Shown here piece by piece: positions 22,978 through 31,841 of a stretch of 41,913 nucleotides of DNA. Position numbers and translations under genes: made by a program. A model generated the notes under the pieces. It was not told where the DNA came from, searched no databases, and worked only from the letters and a program-made list of their open reading frames with translations. The DNA lies in NCBI GenBank assembly GCA_019310485.1, contig JAFDEF010000045.1:1-41913 (forward strand), in the 5' to 3' direction. Origin of the DNA: Deltaproteobacteria bacterium (GTDB taxonomy: Bacteria > Desulfobacterota > DSM-4660 > Desulfatiglandales > HGW-15). Numbering within the stretch: position 1 is the stretch's first letter; each line of letters opens with the position of its first letter.

Positions 22978-24384
22978 ATGATTGCTGTGGATAAGGGTGC
23001 GAGGCATCCTTCCAGACCAACTCAACCAAAAGCCCGAAACCAGGGCGGCCCTGCGCCTGCGCTCAGGTCAATTGCCGAGTTCTCTCACAAGGGGAAGTCT
23101 CTTCCTCAAATTCTTGAAGCGCACAGGAAGTGGTTGAGAGGGGAGGGCGGGGAGAGAGCTGACTTGCGAAAAGCAAACTTGATCGGCGCTGATCTTGGAG
23201 GTGTCTACTTAATTGGAGCTAATCTGAGCGGGGCAATTATGATTGACGCCAGGCTTTCCGGCAGCAACCTGATAGGGGCCAATCTCCAGAAAGCGAAATT
23301 GATAGGGGCGGACCTTAGCGGTAGTGATCTAGTCGCTGCCAATCTAAACGGTTCCATATTAAGGGAGGCTAACCTGAGCAAGGCGAACCTGAGCGAAGCC
23401 TCGCTCCTAGGGGTGGTACTGAGAGATGCCATCCTTAGAGAGGCGAATTTGAACTTTGCCTTGTTGGAAGGCGCTTTGCTGGATGGAGCCATTTTGATAG
23501 GAGGCAACCTGGAAGGGGCTAAGCTGTTCAGGAGTGAGATGAGCAAGGTTAACCTGGTAGGGGCAAGGCTCGCGGAAGCCGATATGCGGGAGGCAAATCT
23601 TGCTGGTGCCAACTTGAGTGGCTCGGATCTGAAGAATGCAGCAATCGTTGAAGCAAATATGGCCGGGGCCAGTTTGATAGGAGCAGACCTCGGCAAGGCA
23701 GACATGAGGCAGGCTAACTTAAAAGGGGCCATATTGCGGGATGCAGTGCTAAATGGCTCCGTGCTGGTAAATGCGGATCTCAGTGGGGCGGATCTCAGCG
23801 GTGCCAGTCTGGAGGGAGCTAACCTCTTGGGATGGGTTATCAAGGGGGTAAGATGCACCCACATTTTAAAGGACAAGGAGATTATCAGGTTTTCTCCAGG
23901 TGAATTTGAAAGTAGGTATGCAGGCAAGGAAAAAATATCAGAGATAGTTCTGGCATTTCCCCTGAGCGTTGCTGCTGTTTTCGTCGGCCAGTTTTTGAGT
24001 CAGGCTATAAATGAAGAGGCCGGCTTTGAAGTGATGGCGCTCAAAGGTGTGGAAGCAATATCCAATGAGCAGACAAAGTTTACCTTCAGTGTTTTTGCGG
24101 AAGACTATTATGAGAAAGAGATAAAACCACGGCAGGCCCAGTTAAGTGCCTCTCTGGACAAGTACCTGGCTGATCATCGAGGGAGCAAGGATGAGATCTA
24201 CCTGGGAGATTTCTTGCCAGGCAAAAATTCGGGCGTGGTGAGGATGAGACAGGATCGTCTGGTGACCTACTTGCCCTCTAGGACAAATTCCCGGATTTTC
24301 CAGGAAAAAATGGCGGAACAATACAAGAGAATGGAAAAAATCGGGAATAGAATTCGCGAGGCTGTAACAGCCGTTCTTAAATAA
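22978..24384 (+). CDS. Pentapeptide-repeat protein with unique C-terminal domain
   Basis: The 468-aa protein has a short N-terminal segment with LPQILEAHRKWLRGEGGERA (about 50-70), then about 45 tandem A(N/D)LxG-type pentapeptides (about 65-295; LIGADLGGVYLIGANLSGAI and so on), which form a right-handed beta-helix. The last ~165 residues (ILKDKEIIRFSPGEFESRY to the end) are a separate mixed alpha/beta domain with a C-terminal helix (MAEQYKRMEKIGNRIREAV). No enzyme motif is visible. GTGGAG lies 6 bases before ATG 22978; an earlier ATG at 22948 would add ten residues. The function is unknown. Confidence 0.9.
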   Translation: MIAVDKGARHPSRPTQPKARNQGGPAPALRSIAEFSHKGKSLPQILEAHRKWLRGEGGERADLRKANLIGADLGGVYLIGANLSGAIMIDARLSGSNLIGANLQKAKLIGADLSGSDLVAANLNGSILREANLSKANLSEASLLGVVLRDAILREANLNFALLEGALLDGAILIGGNLEGAKLFRSEMSKVNLVGARLAEADMREANLAGANLSGSDLKNAAIVEANMAGASLIGADLGKADMRQANLKGAILRDAVLNGSVLVNADLSGADLSGASLEGANLLGWVIKGVRCTHILKDKEIIRFSPGEFESRYAGKEKISEIVLAFPLSVAAVFVGQFLSQAINEEAGFEVMALKGVEAISNEQTKFTFSVFAEDYYEKEIKPRQAQLSASLDKYLADHRGSKDEIYLGDFLPGKNSGVVRMRQDRLVTYLPSRTNSRIFQEKMAEQYKRMEKIGNRIREAVTAVLK

Positions 24385-24403
24385 GAACCGTAAGGTTCTC
24401 TCG

Positions 24404-25180
24404 CTAATGTAAGATCTGGCTCAGGAATAGCTTGGTCCGCTCGTGTTTCGGATTATCGAAAAATTCCTGAGGAGTATTCCCTTCAACGATTTGGCCGAAG
24501 TCCATGAAAAGCACCCTGTGGGCCACGCTCCTGGCAAAGCCCATTTCGTGAGTAACCACAATCATGGTCATTCCTTCCTGGGCAAGCTCAATCATTACAT
24601 CAAGCACCTCTTTGATCATCTCAGGATCCAGTGCAGAGGTAGGCTCATCAAAGAGCATTACTTTCGGATTCATGCACAGACTTCGCGCAATGGCAACTCG
24701 TTGTTGCTGGCCTCCTGAGAGCTGCCCAGGGTATTTATGGGCCTGCTCAGCTATGTGCACCTTTTCGAGGTAGTACATGGCCGCCTCCTCAGCCTTGGCC
24801 TTTGGTATCTTTCGAACCCAAATAGGTCCCAGTGTGAGGTTGTCCAGGATAGTCAGATGTGGGAAAAGGTTGAAGTGCTGAAAGACCATTCCTACTTCAG
24901 CCCTGATTTTCTCAATGTTCTTTATGTTGTTTGTTAGTTCAGTTCCATCAACGATAATTCTCCCCCGATGGTGCTCTTCCAGCCGGTTGATGCAACGAAT
25001 TAGGGTTGATTTTCCGGATCCCGAAGGCCCGCAGATGACAATACGTTCCTGTTTATGCACCGTCAGGTTAATACCGCGCAGCACGTGAAAGTCGCCAAAC
25101 CACTTGTGAACATCAATGATTTCTATCATCGCTTCGTCCGACGAGCGATATTTCATGTTCTTCTCTAATGCCTCGTTCAT
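24404..25180 (-). CDS. aapP: Polar amino-acid ABC transporter ATP-binding protein (AapP)
   Basis: The 258-aa protein has Walker [11 protein letters not shown]-loop FQHFNLFPH, signature LSGGQQQR, Walker [12 protein letters not shown] and H-loop VVTHEMGFA, with [15 protein letters not shown] typical of the GlnQ/AapP group. It is the last gene of the aapJQMP set on the minus strand, 110 bases after aapM. Alternative in-frame starts lie at residues 9 and 18; the true start may be later because the ribosome site before 25180 is weak. Confidence 0.94.
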   Translation of the reverse strand: MNEALEKNMKYRSSDEAMIEIIDVHKWFGDFHVLRGINLTVHKQERIVICGPSGSGKSTLIRCINRLEEHHRGRIIVDGTELTNNIKNIEKIRAEVGMVFQHFNLFPHLTILDNLTLGPIWVRKIPKAKAEEAAMYYLEKVHIAEQAHKYPGQLSGGQQQRVAIARSLCMNPKVMLFDEPTSALDPEMIKEVLDVMIELAQEGMTMIVVTHEMGFARSVAHRVLFMDFGQIVEGNTPQEFFDNPKHERTKLFLSQILH

Positions 25181-25290
25181 AAAAATCGCATCCCCATACT
25201 TATACTATTATAATATTGCTTGATTAAGGTTTGCACCCCACCTCACTCTCAAGTCATCATCGGCTTCGTTGGTTGTTCGGTACCTGCGAT

Positions 25291-26394
25291 TTATCTCGAT
25301 TCCTCCCCTGCAGAAAGCTCCTTTTCAAGCTTCCGGCTGTAGTTTGACATGGAAAAGCAGCCAAGGAAATAGAAAATAGCTATAAAAATGTATGCCTCCC
25401 GGCTAAAACCCATCCATTCCGGATTGGATAGCACAGACTGCGTTGTTTTCAGTAGATCCCACAGCGCAATGATTACCACGAGCGATGTGTCCTTAAACGC
25501 TGATATCAGGATACTGACAGTTGGCGGAATGACTATCTTCAGTGCCTGGGGCAGAATAACTAGCCTCATCGTCAGGTAATAGTTCAATCCTAAAGACTCC
25601 GCTGCTTCATACTGCCCTCTTGACATCGCCTGCAGTCCCCCTCGAACGACCTCAGCAATGTAAGCTGCCGTAAAAAGTATAATGGCAACCTGTGCGCGTA
25701 GGATTTTATTGATCGTGATTCCTTCGGGCAAGAAAAGAGGAAAAATGATGGAAGACATAAAAAGGAGACTGATAAGGGGCACCCCCCGGATCAGTTCAAT
25801 ATAAAGAATGCACAGAACCTTAATGGCAGGCAACTTAGACCGCCTCCCAAGGGCAAGAACGACACCCAGGGGATATGCTGCTGTCAGCCCGAACACGGAC
25901 AGCAAGAGCGTTAATGGCAATCCGCCCCATTTGGTTGTTTCCACCGGCACCAGACCAAAGAGTCCCCCTTTCATCAGAAGCCCCATTGTAAAAAGACCTA
26001 AGATCCAGGCGTAACCCAGCGATTTTTTCCAGTGCTTGCGATTCCGACTATAGAAAAGAAGACCAAATAGTATCATCATAGCCAGAAAAGGACGCCACTG
26101 TTGATCATAAGGATAGAAGCCGAATATTATAAACCTGTAGTTTGCAGAAACGATGGACCAGCAGGCACCCGCAGCATGCCTGCATGCCTGCCCGGTAGTG
26201 TTCCATACGCTGTCGATAAAGGCCCACCGGAAAAAGGGGGGCACGATTTTCCACAGGACCACAAAGGTGAAAATTGTGAGAATGGAATTAAGCCAGCCGT
26301 TGAAAAGATTTTGCTTTACCCATCCAATGACACCAACGCTGGTTGCCGGGGGTTTTACGTCTTCTATGTTTGTTTCAAAAGTGGCTTGCTCCAT
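25291..26394 (-). CDS. aapM: General L-amino-acid ABC transporter permease (AapM)
   Basis: The 367-aa protein has an N-terminal extension with two or three membrane segments typical of AapM, then the HisM-type core with PLTLLLSVFGLTAAYPLGVV and the EAA-like loop EAAESLGLNYYLTMRLVILPQ. It pairs with the permease at 26403 (8-base gap) as the heterodimer that moves polar amino acids such as glutamate and glutamine across the inner membrane. Confidence 0.94.
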   Translation of the reverse strand: MEQATFETNIEDVKPPATSVGVIGWVKQNLFNGWLNSILTIFTFVVLWKIVPPFFRWAFIDSVWNTTGQACRHAAGACWSIVSANYRFIIFGFYPYDQQWRPFLAMMILFGLLFYSRNRKHWKKSLGYAWILGLFTMGLLMKGGLFGLVPVETTKWGGLPLTLLLSVFGLTAAYPLGVVLALGRRSKLPAIKVLCILYIELIRGVPLISLLFMSSIIFPLFLPEGITINKILRAQVAIILFTAAYIAEVVRGGLQAMSRGQYEAAESLGLNYYLTMRLVILPQALKIVIPPTVSILISAFKDTSLVVIIALWDLLKTTQSVLSNPEWMGFSREAYIFIAIFYFLGCFSMSNYSRKLEKELSAGEESR

Positions 26395-26402
26395 TGCCTT
26401 AA

Positions 26403-27587
26403 TTATCTTTCCACGAGTTTGACTTTCTTGTTGTACCAGTTCATGAAGGCTGAAGTCGACAGGCTGAAGATGAGATATACGGCCATTATCAGCGCCACCC
26501 CCTCCACTGCCTGTCCTGTTTGATTGATTGTCGTGTTTGCGACCGAGACAAAGTCAGGAAAACCAATGGCCACTGCCAGGGAACTGTTTTTTGTAAGGTT
26601 AAGCATCTGGCTGGTCAGCGGTGGAATAATAACTCTCAGGGCCTGGGGCAATATGACGAGGTTGAGTACAAGCGGAGGCCTGAGACCAATAGACATGGCA
26701 GCCTCTCTCTGCCCCTTACCAACCGACTGTATGCCGGCTCGTACGACTTCTGCAACAAATGCGGCAGTGTACAGTACGAGACCCAGCAGAAGAGCAATAA
26801 ACTCTGGGCTCAAGGTCATACCACCCTTAAAATTAAAGCCCACGAGCCTGGGGACATCCATCTTGGTCGGGGCTCCGAAGGCCAGCCATACAGCAAAGGG
26901 CATACCCAGCACAAGGGCTGTTGACACCTTAAAAACAGGAAAAAATTCACCGGTTTTTTCCTGTCTCCTCTTGGCCCACCGCCGAATGAAAAAGACAAGA
27001 ACTCCTGCTCCCAACAGTGCTAAAAGCATGTACTTGTAAGCAGGGTGTGGCGCCGGGACCGTGAATGCGACCCCCCGATTGCACAAAAAAAGGCCCTTGA
27101 TAGGACAGAGGGCCTGCCTGGGTGGCGGGAGGCCTTCATAGAATATGGCATACCAGAAGAAAAGCTGGAGCAGTACCGGTATATCCTGCATTACCTCAAT
27201 GTAGATCGCTGCCAGCTTGGAAACCAGCCAGTTGCTCGAAAGTCGAGCTACCCCGATGATTGTGCCGAGAATAATGGTAAAGATTATGCCGATAAAAGAG
27301 ACCTTCAAGGTGTTTAGCGCACCAACCAGAAGGGCACGGCCATAAGAGCTCGCCGCAGAATAGGATATGAGGGATTCACCTATTTCAAAAGAAGATTCCT
27401 TGTGAAGGAAACTGAAGCCGGTGGCAATGTGTTGTTTTTTCAGATTGAATATGGTGTTTGAAACCAGGTAGTAACCCAAGAGCCCTATCATGGCCATGAC
27501 TGCGATTTGATAAATAATCGCTCGTTTCTTGGGGTCCAGCCAGAAGGGTACCTTCTCTGGCACTGATATTTGATTGGATATAGCCAT
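26403..27587 (-). CDS. aapQ: General L-amino-acid ABC transporter permease (AapQ)
   Basis: The 394-aa protein is the AapQ/YhdX type: a long insert between the first core segments (LPPPRQALCPIKGLFLCNRG region) and the conserved EAAMSIGLRPPLVLNLVILP loop. The ATG at 27587 has only a weak ribosome site (AACAAGAA), unlike aapJ. A dispersed repeat copy lies between aapJ and this gene. Confidence 0.94.
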   Translation of the reverse strand: MAISNQISVPEKVPFWLDPKKRAIIYQIAVMAMIGLLGYYLVSNTIFNLKKQHIATGFSFLHKESSFEIGESLISYSAASSYGRALLVGALNTLKVSFIGIIFTIILGTIIGVARLSSNWLVSKLAAIYIEVMQDIPVLLQLFFWYAIFYEGLPPPRQALCPIKGLFLCNRGVAFTVPAPHPAYKYMLLALLGAGVLVFFIRRWAKRRQEKTGEFFPVFKVSTALVLGMPFAVWLAFGAPTKMDVPRLVGFNFKGGMTLSPEFIALLLGLVLYTAAFVAEVVRAGIQSVGKGQREAAMSIGLRPPLVLNLVILPQALRVIIPPLTSQMLNLTKNSSLAVAIGFPDFVSVANTTINQTGQAVEGVALIMAVYLIFSLSTSAFMNWYNKKVKLVER

Positions 27588-27623
27588 TTCTTGTTACACA
27601 AGACGTCGCTATGGCACACTTTA

Positions 27624-27740
27624 ATCCGCCAGAGGGGGACGAGCCCGCCAGAGGCGGACAAGGGTTTGATTCTCCGCCCCTTGGGGCGTTAAGAAAATTT
27701 CCGATTGATACCCCGTCCGCTTGCGGCGGGGTAGTTAATT
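27624..27740 (+). repeat. Dispersed palindromic repeat, copy 3, inside the aap operon
   Basis: The copy has two GCCAGAG..GG units, then ACAAGGGTTTGATTCTCCG, CGCCCCTTGGGGCG, AAGAAAATTTCCGATTGATA and CCCCGTCCGC-TT-GCGGCGGGG. It sits between aapJ and aapQ, and on the minus-strand transcript it would form several strong hairpins. Confidence 0.9.
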
Positions 27741-27860
27741 ATCTAAACGCCAACAGCCAGGGTGAATGGAGGCTTTCAGTGGCTCTCGCATTCCCCCTGG
27801 CCGCGCTGACGGTTGAGGGCCAAAGATGCGCCTCTCGGTAAGGGCGCCTTGGAAGAAATA

Positions 27861-28883
27861 TCAACGGAAAGGAGCAGAATACATAAGTCCGCCTCTTGTC
27901 CAGAGGTCGTTTAGCCCTCGCTTGAGTCCCAGAGGCGTATTGGGCCCAACGTTTCGGTCGAAGATTTCGCCATAATTTCCAACCTGCTTGATAATGTTAT
28001 AAGCCCACTTCTCATCAAGTCCGAGTGCCTTGCCCAGGCCCGGGGTCACGCCCAGAAAACGCTTGATTCCAGGGTCGTTGCTTTTCAGCATTTCATCCAC
28101 GTTTTTGGAAGTGATTCCAAATTCTTCCGCTTGTATGAGAGCCATCACCGTCCAGTTTACGATATCATACCACTGGTCGTCTCCGTGACGGACAACAGGT
28201 GCAAGGGGCTCTTTTGAGATAATCTCAGGCAACAGCTCATAGTCGTCCGGGTTGGGGGCCACTGAGCGGTGAGCAGCGAGCTGGGAGGCGTCGGAGGTGA
28301 GAACGTCGCATCGGCCTGCAAAAAAAGCCTTTGAAAGCTCTGCTGTTTGCTCAATCACGACCGGCTTCCACTTCAATCCGTTTTTTCGAAAGAAATCCGC
28401 TGCATTCATTTCGGTAGTCGTGCCCGGCAGGACGCATACGGTTGCGCCGCCTAACTCTTTAGCGCTCTTTATTCCTAGCTTCTTAGGAACAAGAAAGCCC
28501 TGTCCATCATAGAAGTTAACATGGCAGAAATTCAACCCGTTCACAGTTTCCCGGGTTAGGGTCTGAGTGGTGTTACGGCATAATACGTCAATTTCCTTTG
28601 ACTGAAGAGCCGGGAGCCTTTGAACAGCAGTGAGAGCCACAAATTTTACCTTGTTTGCATCTCCAAACACAGCGGCCGCAATCGCTTTTGCAGTATCCAC
28701 ATCAAGACCTCTCCACACCCCTTTTTTGTCCGGCATGCTGAATCCGAAAACCCCTCCGTTGACTCCGGCAATCAGAAAACCTCTTGCTCGGACATCATCA
28801 AGGGTCTTTGCAGCAGATATACCTGCAGTAAAAACAAGCATTGCTGCTACCAGGGTTACGATACACACTTTGGCTACTTTCAT
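27861..28883 (-). CDS. aapJ: General L-amino-acid-binding periplasmic protein (AapJ)
   Basis: The 340-aa protein has a signal peptide (hydrophobic 5-24, cleavage after GISAAK or nearby) and the family blocks GVFGFSMPDKKGVWRGLDVD, LPALQSKEIDVLCRNTTQTL and a C-terminal NYGEIFDRNVGPNTPLGLKR. It is first in the aap operon, with AAAGGAGG before the ATG. Repeat copy 3 in the following gap could give differential expression from the membrane subunits, a common feature of binding-protein genes. Confidence 0.95.
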   Translation of the reverse strand: MKVAKVCIVTLVAAMLVFTAGISAAKTLDDVRARGFLIAGVNGGVFGFSMPDKKGVWRGLDVDTAKAIAAAVFGDANKVKFVALTAVQRLPALQSKEIDVLCRNTTQTLTRETVNGLNFCHVNFYDGQGFLVPKKLGIKSAKELGGATVCVLPGTTTEMNAADFFRKNGLKWKPVVIEQTAELSKAFFAGRCDVLTSDASQLAAHRSVAPNPDDYELLPEIISKEPLAPVVRHGDDQWYDIVNWTVMALIQAEEFGITSKNVDEMLKSNDPGIKRFLGVTPGLGKALGLDEKWAYNIIKQVGNYGEIFDRNVGPNTPLGLKRGLNDLWTRGGLMYSAPFR

Positions 28884-29149
28884 CCTTGTTTCCTCCTTTC
28901 TCTAGTATATAGGTTAATGAAATATGGTGAGAATAGACAACGGAGCCCCAGCTAGACTAGATCTGAATATCACAAGGCTTTCCATTATTTCAAGAAAAAA
29001 GAGGGGAGGCCGCCGCAGGAGCAAATGTCTCCTTCGCCCAAGCAGATCGAAGGATTATTGTCTATATTTCCCTTTCTTTCTTGACTCCGGAGGCGCTTTT
29101 TTCTAAGTTTGAGTGTCCCTTTGATCACTAACAAGGCTGCTTCACTAGA

Positions 29150-29191
29150 CTTCCCCTCGGCTATGCTCAGGGCCAGGGGCTTGTCGAATGG
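29150..29191 (-). repeat. REP-like palindromic element of the TTCGACAAGCC..CAGGGC type
   Basis: On the minus strand the bases read CCATTCGACAAGCCCC, TGGCCCTGAGC, then ATAGCCGAGGGGAAG, a widespread intergenic repeat seen in many bacterial genomes. It sits about 50 bases before the aminotransferase start. The remainder of the 357-base gap (28884-29240) between divergent aapJ and the aminotransferase holds a CCTTCG/CGAAGG hairpin at about 29031-29052 and no gene. Confidence 0.5.
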
Positions 29192-29240
29192 CAGATGGGG
29201 GTTTTCATAGAGGATTCTAGAATTTACAAAGGAGGATACC

Positions 29241-30158
29241 ATGCTTGAAGATCGGAAGCTTTTCTTGAACGGAGATTTGATTTCTTGGAAAGAAGCGCAG
29301 GTGCATTTAATGTCCCATAGTTTTGCCCGGGGGTCAGCCATATTTGAAGTCCTCGGTTTTCACGAGGTGGATTCCAGGCCAGCGGTTTTCAGACTTGACC
29401 AGCACATTGAACGGCTGTTGAAATCCGCCCAACACCTTGACATGGAACTCCCTTATTCGGGCAAGGAGCTTCATGATGCAGTTCTTGAGACTGTTAAGCA
29501 AAATAGTGTGATGCAGGGTATGATAAAGATTATTTGCTACTATTCGCGGATTGTGTTTGAGGTGCTACCACCAAAGGATAAACTGGATGTCGCCATTTTT
29601 GTGGTTGTTCCCAGCGAAGACGTGGGGGGCATTGGTTTCAGCTTTGAGCAGGGTACAACCGCGTGCGTTTCAAAGTGGCGAAAGCTCGATCCGGAAACCG
29701 TACCTGTCGAGGCAAAAGTCGCTGCAAACTACCTTAACGGAATGGTTGCAAGGCAGGAAGCAAAGAAAGGAGGCTTCGAGTACCCCATCATGCTTGACAC
29801 TCAAGGTTTTATTGCAGAGGGGCCGACTGAGTCCCTTTTCCTTGTCAAGGATGGAAAGCTTCTGGTGCCGGCTCTCGGCACGGTGCTTCAGAGCATTTCG
29901 CGTAAGTCAATCCTGGAAGTTGCTGCTTATACGGGAATTGAGTTTTCGGAGCAAAGATTGGCCGCCGACCTTCTTTATGAAGCAGATGAAATGTTTTTTT
30001 CGGCCACGGCTTACAAGGTGCTCCCGGTGAGAAAGGTTGAAGACAGGGAAGTCCCATCAGCGCCCGGTCCAGTTAGCCGGAAGCTTTATGAGGTAATGAA
30101 CGATATTATCACCGGAAAAAATGACCATTTCAAAGAATGGCTCTTTGCTGTCAAGTAG
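29241..30158 (+). CDS. Class IV PLP-dependent aminotransferase (branched-chain or D-amino-acid type)
   Basis: The 305-aa protein is fold-type IV: early SHSFARGSAIFEVLGF, PLP-Lys159 in VPVEAKVAANYLNGMVA and GFIAEGPTESLFLVKDG with the PLP-nitrogen Glu193. The layout is that of IlvE, but D-alanine or 4-amino-4-deoxychorismate lyase types share it, and the exact substrate is not decided. AAAGGAGG precedes the ATG. It lies divergent to the amino-acid transporter; sharing of nitrogen-related control is inference. Confidence 0.9.
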   Translation: MLEDRKLFLNGDLISWKEAQVHLMSHSFARGSAIFEVLGFHEVDSRPAVFRLDQHIERLLKSAQHLDMELPYSGKELHDAVLETVKQNSVMQGMIKIICYYSRIVFEVLPPKDKLDVAIFVVVPSEDVGGIGFSFEQGTTACVSKWRKLDPETVPVEAKVAANYLNGMVARQEAKKGGFEYPIMLDTQGFIAEGPTESLFLVKDGKLLVPALGTVLQSISRKSILEVAAYTGIEFSEQRLAADLLYEADEMFFSATAYKVLPVRKVEDREVPSAPGPVSRKLYEVMNDIITGKNDHFKEWLFAVK

Positions 30159-30173
30159 CCGAACAGCAGGGGT

Positions 30174-31190
30174 TTAGGAGAGAAATTTTTGTGAAATTTC
30201 CCGGGCTATGAGCGGTGCGTTTCCGCCTGTACGATTGTTTATCACTACGCTGATCCGCACTTCTTGCCTGATTGCTTCTTTCATAATATTGACTGTGTCT
30301 TCAATCATGCCCGGGCTGATCATGCTCTCAACCAGCTTATCAAAAGGAAAAGCTTTCAGGTAAGCGTCTTCGTAACGGACCCCCCGCGGGGTCATGAGCC
30401 TCACAATACAATGCCTGCCGGCATTAAAGAACCTGCGTGAAGCTTTCATGAACTGCTTTTGAAGGGTCGGCAGCCAGGTCCAGTGTGATAGCACCTGTCC
30501 AATTCCGTATTTTTCGAGGAAGTCAAAATAAGGGCGTGTGAGCAAAGACTCAGTCCTTACTTCTATATGGTATCGGGGATCCTTTGGGATTTGCCGAAAA
30601 AATCTTTCAAGCGCCTCTACATAATCTCTAGCCGGTGTCCTATCCTGTTTGAGCTGGTATTCTTGTTCAAAAATAAAGCCGCTAATGTGGCTGCCGAGAA
30701 GAGACACTGCTGGCTCATAAAACCGCCGGGTGAAGATACCGGCATCAAGATAGTCAGGATTTTCAAGGAACTTGCCACTCCTCCAGAATTTTTGGGCAAA
30801 AACCGCCTGCGGCACTTTCAGGATCAGGTGGTCACCCTTTTCCAGGTACTTATGATAGGTTTCAAGAACGTGGTAGTTCTGGGTAGATTTAAGATTTTCA
30901 TCAACGAGAGGCCTGTAAAACGTAAAATCCAGCTCTAGCACGGAAAAGTGCTGGAAGTATTCTCTGACGCTTTCAACAGGTAATACTTCTTCCATAACGG
31001 TCTGGGTGCCCACTTTCTTGGACCTTTTAGAAATTCTGCCTTCATATCGGTCAGAGCTATATATCTGCCCTATCCACCCCGCATACCTGTCGCTGGCGGT
31101 GCCCATCAAGACAGCTGGGTGCAAATCACGGAAAAAAAAGTTGCGCTCACCGGGCATTGACATTTCGTTGCTCCCCGAACAAGGATCCAT
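30174..31190 (-). CDS. DUF72 (YecE-like) TIM-barrel family protein
   Basis: The 338-aa protein has DUF72 features: MGTASDRYAGWIGQIY near the start, YFQHFSVLELDFTFYRPL, LILKVPQAVFAQKFW, YHIEVRTESLL and VVINNRTGGNAPL near the end. The barrel is complete. The activity of the family is not established. Two starts are plausible, ATG 31190 (GGAG 6 bases upstream) and ATG 31163 (GGGGAG 7 bases upstream). It is convergent with the aminotransferase, the stops being about 15 bases apart. Confidence 0.9.
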   Translation of the reverse strand: MDPCSGSNEMSMPGERNFFFRDLHPAVLMGTASDRYAGWIGQIYSSDRYEGRISKRSKKVGTQTVMEEVLPVESVREYFQHFSVLELDFTFYRPLVDENLKSTQNYHVLETYHKYLEKGDHLILKVPQAVFAQKFWRSGKFLENPDYLDAGIFTRRFYEPAVSLLGSHISGFIFEQEYQLKQDRTPARDYVEALERFFRQIPKDPRYHIEVRTESLLTRPYFDFLEKYGIGQVLSHWTWLPTLQKQFMKASRRFFNAGRHCIVRLMTPRGVRYEDAYLKAFPFDKLVESMISPGMIEDTVNIMKEAIRQEVRISVVINNRTGGNAPLIAREISQKFLS

Positions 31191-31480
31191 CAGCTACTCC
31201 CGTTCCTTATTTGGTCAAAAAGAGTGTCTTTACGGTTCATCAGCAGATTCAAGAAGACAACAAACTTGTCCGGTTCGAATGCTCGCAATGCCCCTTTCCT
31301 GCTTTGAACATTGGATAATGCCTGCAAAAACTCACAAGCGAACTCAAAAATTTATGTTAATTCGAAAGCAAAAGCAAGGTCAAGCTCTGATAATACAAAA
31401 GTGTGCAATCACAAAATATGGTTTGGTTTCGAGTCAGCCACTTTATCATGAAAATAGTTTTTCCAGCCGGTATTAGTGGC
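31191..31480. other. Intergenic stretch without supported gene
   Basis: About 290 bases between the DUF72 start and the next promoter show no ribosome-site-linked frame of protein-like composition on either strand. It is moderately AT-rich, especially 31330-31420. No tRNA or repeat is seen in it. Confidence 0.5.
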
Positions 31481-31510
31481 TTGACGAAATGAACAATTTC
31501 TTTCTATACT
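31481..31510 (+). promoter_or_regulatory. Candidate sigma70 promoter ahead of the BMP transporter operon
   Basis: TTGACG (31481-31486), an 18-base spacer and TATACT (31505-31510). The leader to the gene at 31842 would be about 325 bases and would contain repeat copy 4. Confidence 0.45.
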
Positions 31511-31591
31511 CGCTTGGCAAGAAGGGCTGCTTAAATATCCTTCAGAGGGCAATTCCTTCAGGAGAGAATGGAGCCCTGGTTCAGCGACTTT

Positions 31592-31728
31592 GATCCGCCA
31601 GAGGCGGATTAATCCGCCAGAGGCGGACGAGCCCGCCAGAGGCGGACAAGGGTTCAATTCCCCGCCCCTTGGGGCGTTAAGAAAATTTCCGATTGATACC
31701 CCGTCGGCTTGCGGCGGGGATGTTAATT
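31592..31728 (+). repeat. Dispersed palindromic repeat, copy 4, with expanded GCCAGAGGCGG units
   Basis: Three tandem CCGCCAGAGGCGGA units (31595-31646) precede the core GGGTTCAATTCCCCG, CGCCCCTTGGGGCG, TTTCCGATTGATA and CCCCGTCGGC-TT-GCGGCGGGG. The unit number differs from other copies (one, two or three), so the left half appears to vary by tandem duplication. It lies in the leader of the BMP gene. Confidence 0.92.
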
Positions 31729-31841
31729 AGAGATTTAACTGATATTTGGTGGCTGGAGGCAAGAATTCAGGCGCAGTAGTTAGTATTGTAAACCTGCTTG
31801 CTCCTTAACAGGTGCGAATTTTTTCTTAGGGAGGGTTTTCT

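Noticed and set aside
28985-29110. Glycine riboswitch before the aminotransferase or aap operon
   Set aside because: GCCGCCGCAGGAGCAA resembles part of the core but the AATCTCTCAGGCA segment and second half are absent.
31592-31728. tRNA gene suggested by GGTTCAATTCC in the repeat family
   Set aside because: No acceptor, D or anticodon arm can be folded around the T-arm-like motif in any copy.
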